DNA of 64,000 nucleotides from Oscillibacter valericigenes (lineage in GTDB: Bacteria > Bacillota > Clostridia > Oscillospirales > Oscillospiraceae): the NCBI RefSeq assembly GCF_016902445.1, contig NZ_JACSNX010000004.1, positions 90,898 to 154,897 of the forward strand, written 5' to 3'. The notes below the pieces were generated by a model. The model was not told the origin of the DNA. It searched no databases and worked only from the letters and a program-made list of their open reading frames with translations. Of the stretch, positions 59,916 through 64,000 are shown piece by piece. Positions within the stretch are counted from its first letter, which is position 1, and each line of letters begins with the position of its first letter. A program made the position numbers and the translations under genes.

Positions 59916-60248
59916 TCACAGGTGCTCCAGCACGTCCCGGAGGGTGTCCAGGAATGCCTCCTCGCCCCAGGTGTTGACCTTGAAGAACATGGCCTGGCTG
60001 CCGCCGGAGGTAATGGCAGAGAGAAACAGCTCATCTCCCCGGCCAGCCAGAGTCATGCTCATGCTGACCCGATTGCCGCCGGACCAGCTGTACCGCTCAT
60101 ACACCCGGACGGCACAGCGAAAATCCCCGGAACGGTAGTCGCTGCCGTCCTCGTAGCTGGCGGAGGCGCTGCCGTTCATCACGCCGTCGTGGAGGCGGCG
60201 GAGGACGCCGTCAAAATCGCCGGTGATGGTGCACTCGTATTTTGCCAT
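59916..60248 (-). CDS. DUF6054 family protein
   Basis: A 110-residue soluble protein starting AKYECTITGDFDGVLRRL, with CAVRVYERYSWSGGNRVSMS and ITSGGSQAMFFKVNTWGEEA. I recognise this as the DUF6054 type, function unknown. Start ATG 60248 follows GAGGCGG. It lies inside the ruv operon, which is unusual. Confidence 0.75.
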   Translation of the reverse strand: MAKYECTITGDFDGVLRRLHDGVMNGSASASYEDGSDYRSGDFRCAVRVYERYSWSGGNRVSMSMTLAGRGDELFLSAITSGGSQAMFFKVNTWGEEAFLDTLRDVLEHL

Positions 60249-60255
60249 GGCCGCC

Positions 60256-60495
60256 TCACATCTTAAAGACCTGCACCGCCAGCCAGGCAAGGCCGTACAC
60301 GCAGCACAGGCAAATGCCGAAGAGAACGCCGTTTTTGTTCCGGCGGCGCTTTTCCTGGTCGTTCAGATCGTGCTGCTGACGGCCCCGGTTGAACAGCACA
60401 GAAAACCGCATGCCGTACAGCATGGTGGGGACCGCCATGCCGACGGCGCCCAGCATCAGTACGACCGCTAAGATCTTGGTACCCAATTCATCCAC
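60256..60495 (-). CDS. Small membrane protein (79 aa) between ruvA and ruvB
   Basis: Two hydrophobic segments (about residues 7-28 and 58-76) flank a basic loop QQHDLNDQEKRRRNKNG. GTG 60495 overlaps the ruvA end; a TTG at 60486 has better ribosome-site spacing. Family not recognised. Confidence 0.6.
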   Translation of the reverse strand: MDELGTKILAVVLMLGAVGMAVPTMLYGMRFSVLFNRGRQQHDLNDQEKRRRNKNGVLFGICLCCVYGLAWLAVQVFKM

Positions 60496-60496
60496 C

Positions 60497-61102
60497 TCAT
60501 TTTACCATTTTCTTCAGGCTCTGGCGGATGATCTCCTCCAGAGGCAGATTCTCCACGTCCACGCCCTTCAGCGCCATGGACACCTCGGCGCTGGTGTAGC
60601 CCAGCACCGCCAGGGCCTGGGCTGCCTCCGTCGCCTTGCTGGTGAAGGCCGGGGCGCTGACGGCTCCCCCGCCGGAGAAGTCCAGCCCGGTGACGGCGCT
60701 CTCCTTGGCCATCTTGTCCTTCAGCTCCAGAATGATCCGCTGGGCCAGCTTCTTGCCTACGCCGGGCGCCGCCGTCAAACTCTTCTCGTCGCCGGTGACG
60801 ATGGCCATGGCCAGGGATTCCGGCGTGGAGGTGGAGAGGATGGCCAGGGCCGCCTTGGGCCCCACGCCGCTGACGGCAATCAGCAGCTTGAAGCTGTTCA
60901 GCTCGTTCTGCGTGGCGAAGCCGTACAGACCGAAGGCGTTCTCCCCCACGTCCAGATAGGTGTAGAGCTTCCCCCGCTGGCCCTTTTTCAGCCGGGAGAG
61001 GGTGTAGTTGGTGGTTTTACAGGCGTACCCCACCCCACCGCAGTCGATGACCGCCAGATAGGGCAGGATCTCCGCCACGGTGCCGTCTAAGTAGTAAAAC
61101 AT
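60497..61102 (-). CDS. ruvA: Holliday junction DNA helicase subunit RuvA
   Basis: A 201-residue tetramer-forming protein. It has an N-terminal OB fold (FYYLDGTVAEILPYLAVIDC), helix-hairpin-helix motifs (LLIAVSGVGPKAALAIL, TAAPGVGKKLAQRIILELKD) and a C-terminal RuvB-binding domain (ALAVLGYTSAEVSMAL). It is separated from ruvC by a repeat element. Confidence 0.95.
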   Translation of the reverse strand: MFYYLDGTVAEILPYLAVIDCGGVGYACKTTNYTLSRLKKGQRGKLYTYLDVGENAFGLYGFATQNELNSFKLLIAVSGVGPKAALAILSTSTPESLAMAIVTGDEKSLTAAPGVGKKLAQRIILELKDKMAKESAVTGLDFSGGGAVSAPAFTSKATEAAQALAVLGYTSAEVSMALKGVDVENLPLEEIIRQSLKKMVK

Positions 61103-61121
61103 TCGATCACACTTCCTTGGG

Positions 61122-61236
61122 AGTTAGGAATGAGGAATTAGGAATGATTGTGTTCCGCCGCAGGCGGAACGATTTCAATTGGTCCGGCTCCGCCGGACAC
61201 TAAAATTTCTAATTCCTAACACCTAATTCCTAATTG
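61122..61236. repeat. Palindromic intergenic repeat element, copy 3, between ruvC and ruvA
   Basis: Left arm AGTTAGGAATGAGGAATTAG (from 61122) and right arm with AATTCCTAACACCTAATTCC (to 61236) are complementary and made of about 7-nt units. The core holds two hairpins: GTTCCGCC-GCA-GGCGGAAC (61152-61170) and GTCCGGC-TCC-GCCGGAC (61182-61198). Confidence 0.85.
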
Positions 61237-61237
61237 T

Positions 61238-61750
61238 TCAGACTGTCTCCTTGACCCCGCTGTCCTGCTGGGGCAGGCGGGACGTGGCGCTCCGGGCGTG
61301 GCACAATGCCAGGGCCAGGGCGTCCGCCGCGTCGTCGGGCCTGGGGACGGATTTCAAACGCAGCAGGCGGCGGGTCATGTCCATCACCTGGCGCTTCTCC
61401 GCCTTGCCGTAGCCCACCACCGCCATCTTCACCTGGGAGGGCGTGTACTCGTGCAGCGGGATGCCGCACTTCTCCGCCGTGTACAGCAGTACGCCCCGGG
61501 CGTGGGCCACGGCGATGCCGGTGGTGAGGTTCGTGTTGAAGAACAGCTCTTCGATGGAGATGACGTCCGGCTTCAGCTGGCCGATCAAGTCCTCCATGTC
61601 CGTGCCGATCTGGTAAAGCCGTTTCGACAGGGGCAGTCCCGCCGGGGTGGTGATGGCGCCGTAGGTCACCATATGCACTTGTGCCCGCTCCGCCGTGATG
61701 AGGCCGAAGCCGATGGTGGCGTAGCCGGGGTCGATGCCCAGGATCCGCAT
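61238..61750 (-). CDS. ruvC: Crossover junction endodeoxyribonuclease RuvC
   Basis: It resolves Holliday junctions. Catalytic acidic residues lie in ILGIDPG (Asp6/7 region), SIEELFF and DDAADALALALCH. 170 residues from ATG 61750, which follows GGAGGGG; the upstream in-frame extension crosses the promoter and is rejected. It heads the ruv operon. Confidence 0.95.
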   Translation of the reverse strand: MRILGIDPGYATIGFGLITAERAQVHMVTYGAITTPAGLPLSKRLYQIGTDMEDLIGQLKPDVISIEELFFNTNLTTGIAVAHARGVLLYTAEKCGIPLHEYTPSQVKMAVVGYGKAEKRQVMDMTRRLLRLKSVPRPDDAADALALALCHARSATSRLPQQDSGVKETV

Positions 61751-61781
61751 GGCGCTTCCCCTCCAGTTTACATACTTTATC

Positions 61782-61810
61782 AGTATAGCAAATTTCGGGG
61801 AGAGAAGCAA
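61782..61810 (-). promoter_or_regulatory. Sigma-A promoter of the ruv operon
   Basis: Minus strand: TTGCTT (61810-61805), 17-nt spacer, TATACT (61787-61782). Confidence 0.72.
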
Positions 61811-61811
61811 C

Positions 61812-61921
61812 CTAAAAGATATGAGATATGAGATATATGAGATAAAAAATAAGAGATAAAAGATCGTCCCCTCTGACACGGCAGGTGGATCTTTTATCTC
61901 TTATCTCTTTACTTTTATCTT
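61812..61921. repeat. AT-rich palindromic repeat element upstream of ruvC
   Basis: Tandem GATATGA-type units (61819-61842) lead into a perfect 17-bp inverted repeat (61849-61865 with 61888-61904) around a GC-rich 22-nt core. The architecture resembles the other intergenic elements with different sequence. It also ends the anti-sigma gene transcript. Confidence 0.75.
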
Positions 61922-63269
61922 ATTTGATGGGGATCGTGACCGGAACCTCCGCCTGGGTGGTGTGGGACCAATTGAGCTCCAGGAGCACCGTGTCCTGGTC
62001 ATAGTCCCTCAGGGGCAGATAGGCCTCTCCGTGGCCGTCGTCCAGAACGCTCCAGCCAAAGTTGTCCATGTCATACTTCGTCCCGGCCTCGTCGTAGTAC
62101 CGGCTGGCGAACACCTGCTTGTGGATGTCCGCCGGTGCCGTCACATCAAAGGTCAGCATCCAGCCGTTCTCCCGGTGCTGTATCGCCTGCACCGTCACTC
62201 CCTCCGGCAGCCACTCCACCGTGCCGTTTTTCAGATCCGCCCGGACCCGCTCCCTGTTCTTGTCCAGCCAGGTGGCGCCGGTGATGTGGAGGGTCAAATG
62301 CGTGCTGTCCGCAAAGTAGGGACTCTCCAGCCGGAAGGACTTCATGGCCGGTGTATCCGGGTCTCCGGTGGCGGAGACGCCGTTGGAGATGGAGTCGAAC
62401 CGCTCCCCGTCCTCGTTTTCCAGGTAGAAGTCCAGGTCCTTCAGCCAGGCGGTGTTGTCCGCCGCCCCCTCCACGTTCACACGGACGTGGGTGGGATAGA
62501 CCTCCACCTCCTTCACCATCAGGGTCTGGCCGTCCAGCTGGAAGGTACTGTTCACCGGGACGAGCTCCCCCTGGGCGGTGTAGGTAGGGTCAAAGGCCAG
62601 ATCGAAGGCGAACGATGCCAGGATGTCCGGCTCCTCCCGCTCCGGTTCGTCCAGGATGGACCGGCTGGGCGCGGCGGGGGCGTTCTCCGGTTCCGTCTCC
62701 GTCTCCCCGGTGACGCCGAAGGCCATGGTGAAGCCCTCCGGAACGTCGTTGTCCTGGTAGTCCAGTGTGAAGCGCAGCAGCGTCCCCGGCGGCTGCCGGA
62801 AGTCGGACGACAGCACGGAGCAGCGCTGCCTGGGAGTAAATTCCGGCAGCTCGGCGGAGAGGCTCTCGTACCCCGTCCCCTCCAGGGTGAAGAAGATGTG
62901 CACCTGCTTCTGGTCCACGATCACATACTCGATGGTGGCGGTGATGCCGTTCACCGTCTGGGACTGGCCCATGGGCTGGACGTAGTCGTTCTCCACGGCG
63001 GCGGAGAGGGACGGCGACCAGGCAACCGCCTGAGCCAGCGCCCGCAGCACCGGCACGCCGCCGCAGGCCCGTGCAAAGGGCGGAAACAGGTTCACCAGCA
63101 GCACGAAGGCGATGAAGCAGGCCGCCAGGCTCCCCGCCGGAACGCCGAAGAACCGCAGGCGGCGGTCTCGCCTCCGGCGGCGCAGGGCCCGTTCCACGGT
63201 GGTGTCCAGGGCCGCCGGGGTGGCCTCCAGCTCCTGGAGCAGGGCCTGATACTCCTCATTTCGGGTCAT
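61920..63269 (-). CDS. DUF4179-type membrane protein, probable anti-sigma factor
   Basis: A 449-residue protein with a cytoplasmic N-terminus (about 1-40, RRRRRDRRLRFFG), one transmembrane helix (about 45-65) and a large outer region. ENDYVQPMGQSQTVNGITATIEYVIVDQ is the DUF4179 core. It overlaps the ECF sigma gene by four bases, the classic sigma/anti-sigma arrangement. The signal it senses is unknown. Confidence 0.82.
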   Translation of the reverse strand: MTRNEEYQALLQELEATPAALDTTVERALRRRRRDRRLRFFGVPAGSLAACFIAFVLLVNLFPPFARACGGVPVLRALAQAVAWSPSLSAAVENDYVQPMGQSQTVNGITATIEYVIVDQKQVHIFFTLEGTGYESLSAELPEFTPRQRCSVLSSDFRQPPGTLLRFTLDYQDNDVPEGFTMAFGVTGETETEPENAPAAPSRSILDEPEREEPDILASFAFDLAFDPTYTAQGELVPVNSTFQLDGQTLMVKEVEVYPTHVRVNVEGAADNTAWLKDLDFYLENEDGERFDSISNGVSATGDPDTPAMKSFRLESPYFADSTHLTLHITGATWLDKNRERVRADLKNGTVEWLPEGVTVQAIQHRENGWMLTFDVTAPADIHKQVFASRYYDEAGTKYDMDNFGWSVLDDGHGEAYLPLRDYDQDTVLLELNWSHTTQAEVPVTIPIK

Positions 63270-63739
63270 GTGTCTCCCTCCTCTCCCAGTTCCAGCCGCA
63301 GCAGGGCCAGCGCCCGCCGCTGGCGGGTGGCCGCGGTGCCCTGGGGGATGTTCAGCGCCCGGGCGGTCTCCGCCTGGGTGTATCCGGCGAAGAACCGCAG
63401 GATCACCACTGCCCGTAATTCCTCCGGCAGGCGGCGGATGGCATCCTTCAACGGCAGGGCGTCGTAAGCGTCCGGCCCGGCGGTGTCCGGCAGGGTCTCC
63501 TCACCCGCCAGTCGCCTGCGGCGGCGGAGCTCCCGGTGGCACTCGTTCAGCACGATCCGGGTGAGCCAGGTCTCGAAGAACGCCGGCTCCCGTAACTGCT
63601 TCAGCGCCCGCAGGGCCTGGTAGACGCCCTCGTCCACGGCCTCCAGAGCGTCGGCCTCGCTGCCCAGGTACAGATACGCCGTCCGGTACAGCCGTGCCCG
63701 GAGGGCTTCCGCCCGGCGGGCGAATTCATCGTGATCCAT
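63266..63739 (-). CDS. ECF-family RNA polymerase sigma factor
   Basis: 157 residues with sigma region 2 (YRTAYLYLGSEADALEAVDEGVYQAL, split here only for description) and region 4 (FAGYTQAETARALNIPQGTA). It resembles the SigV/SigX-type factors that pair with DUF4179 anti-sigma proteins. AAAGGAGG precedes ATG 63739. A GTGAAAAC-containing stretch about 60 bases upstream could be an autoregulated -35 element, but I am unsure. Confidence 0.9.
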   Translation of the reverse strand: MDHDEFARRAEALRARLYRTAYLYLGSEADALEAVDEGVYQALRALKQLREPAFFETWLTRIVLNECHRELRRRRRLAGEETLPDTAGPDAYDALPLKDAIRRLPEELRAVVILRFFAGYTQAETARALNIPQGTAATRQRRALALLRLELGEEGDT

Positions 63740-63840
63740 GGCGGGCCTCCTTTCTGCTCTCTATTCCTTAGAGAATCTGGAGAAGGGTTTTGTTTTCACA
63801 AAAATGGGAAAATTTTTGGATGCGGGGGGGCTCAGGGGGA

Positions 63841-63897
63841 CGTCCCATTGGACGCGGGAATGACAGCCATGCTGATGGCTGGGCAGATGCACCCCCC
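63841..63897 (+). repeat. AGCCATGCTGAT dispersed repeat, full copy
   Basis: GTCCCATTGGACGCGGGAAT followed by the palindrome CAGCCATGCTGATGGCTG and GGGCAGATGCACC. It matches the inverted copy at 42705-42757 and partly 35558-35605. No gene is seen from 63740 to 64000. Confidence 0.75.
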
Positions 63898-63901
63898 ATT
63901 G

Positions 63902-63978
63902 TCGTCGTCGCAAAGTCCGCTCAGCTCCGTTTCCGCCTGCGGCGAAAACTGCGCCCGCTCCCTTGCTCCTCCTCTCCC
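63902..63978 (+). repeat. Sequence related to the RNase P RNA insertion
   Basis: GTCGTCGCAA, GTTTCCGCCT-GCGGCGAAAA and TTGCTCCTCCTCT occur in the same order and spacing as in 37119-37190. The copy may continue past the window edge. Confidence 0.6.
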
Positions 63979-64000
63979 CACCGCGCGGGGCGCGGCGGGG

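Overview
The window is a high-GC, densely packed bacterial chromosome segment that I read as a spore-forming, anaerobic member of the Clostridia, most likely Oscillospiraceae (Flavonifractor/Lawsonibacter/Dysosmobacter-like). The taxon is inferred from gene content, not searched. Supporting signs are an ispH-rpsA fusion, a butyryl-CoA:acetate CoA-transferase-like gene, a PPi-type phosphofructokinase, a DUF3343/cysteine desulfurase pair and at least eight sporulation genes (spoVM, sipL, spoIVA, yunB, a cotJA-cotJB fusion, cotJC, cwlD, sigH). I see no rRNA, tRNA, CRISPR array, prophage or insertion sequence.

Layout. 1-4.1 kb: flavoprotein (5' truncated), cmk, plsC, ispH-rpsA. 4.2-5.7 kb: a monocistronic CoA-transferase. 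5.7-7.7 kb: carD, ispD, ispF. 7.7-9.1 kb: DUF3343 and cysteine desulfurase-like genes. 9.1-26.2 kb: a 17-kb run of 19 same-strand genes with mostly overlapping ends (cdaA, cdaR, rseC-like, DUF5685, J-protein, yicC, remA, gmk, rpoZ, priA, def, fmt, M48-like peptidase, rsmB, rlmN, PP2C phosphatase, PASTA kinase, rsgA) covering c-di-AMP synthesis, translation and Ser/Thr phosphorylation. 26.4-32.7 kb: a spore-coat basement-layer locus, with spoVM (24 codons) and sipL separated from spoIVA by a divergent amino-acid ABC transporter operon. 32.9-36.9 kb: DUF1858, trmK, nif3-like, yebC, a membrane-anchored HTH regulator and a small ORF. 36.9-37.5 kb: the RNase P RNA gene on the minus strand, with an unusually large inserted arm. 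37.5-43.3 kb: an amber-interrupted cysteine hydrolase, murD, yunB, ligA and a repeat-rich gap. 43.3-48.2 kb: cotJAB-cotJC, divergent cwlD, radA and a Xer recombinase. 48.2-54.5 kb, mostly minus strand: SLH/GH18-like protein, amidase-domain protein, HTH protein, fba, divergent PPi-pfk, two tiny membrane proteins and coaX. 54.7-56.1 kb: alkylation repair (AlkA-like, decayed Ada, Ogt). 56.2-63.7 kb, minus strand: zinc-ribbon protein, sigH, glmM, the ruvC-ruvA-ruvB region and an ECF sigma/anti-sigma pair.

The most unusual observation is the RNase P RNA. Its P12 position carries about 219 nt bounded by a perfect 27-bp inverted repeat, with sequence related to a second copy at the window's right edge. 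Other notable points are two dispersed palindromic repeat families, a CotJA-CotJB fusion, sigma-E-like promoters before four sporulation genes, a probably leaderless sigH mRNA, and two genes caught in decay (an amber codon in a cysteine hydrolase; a C-tract frameshift plus internal deletion in ada).
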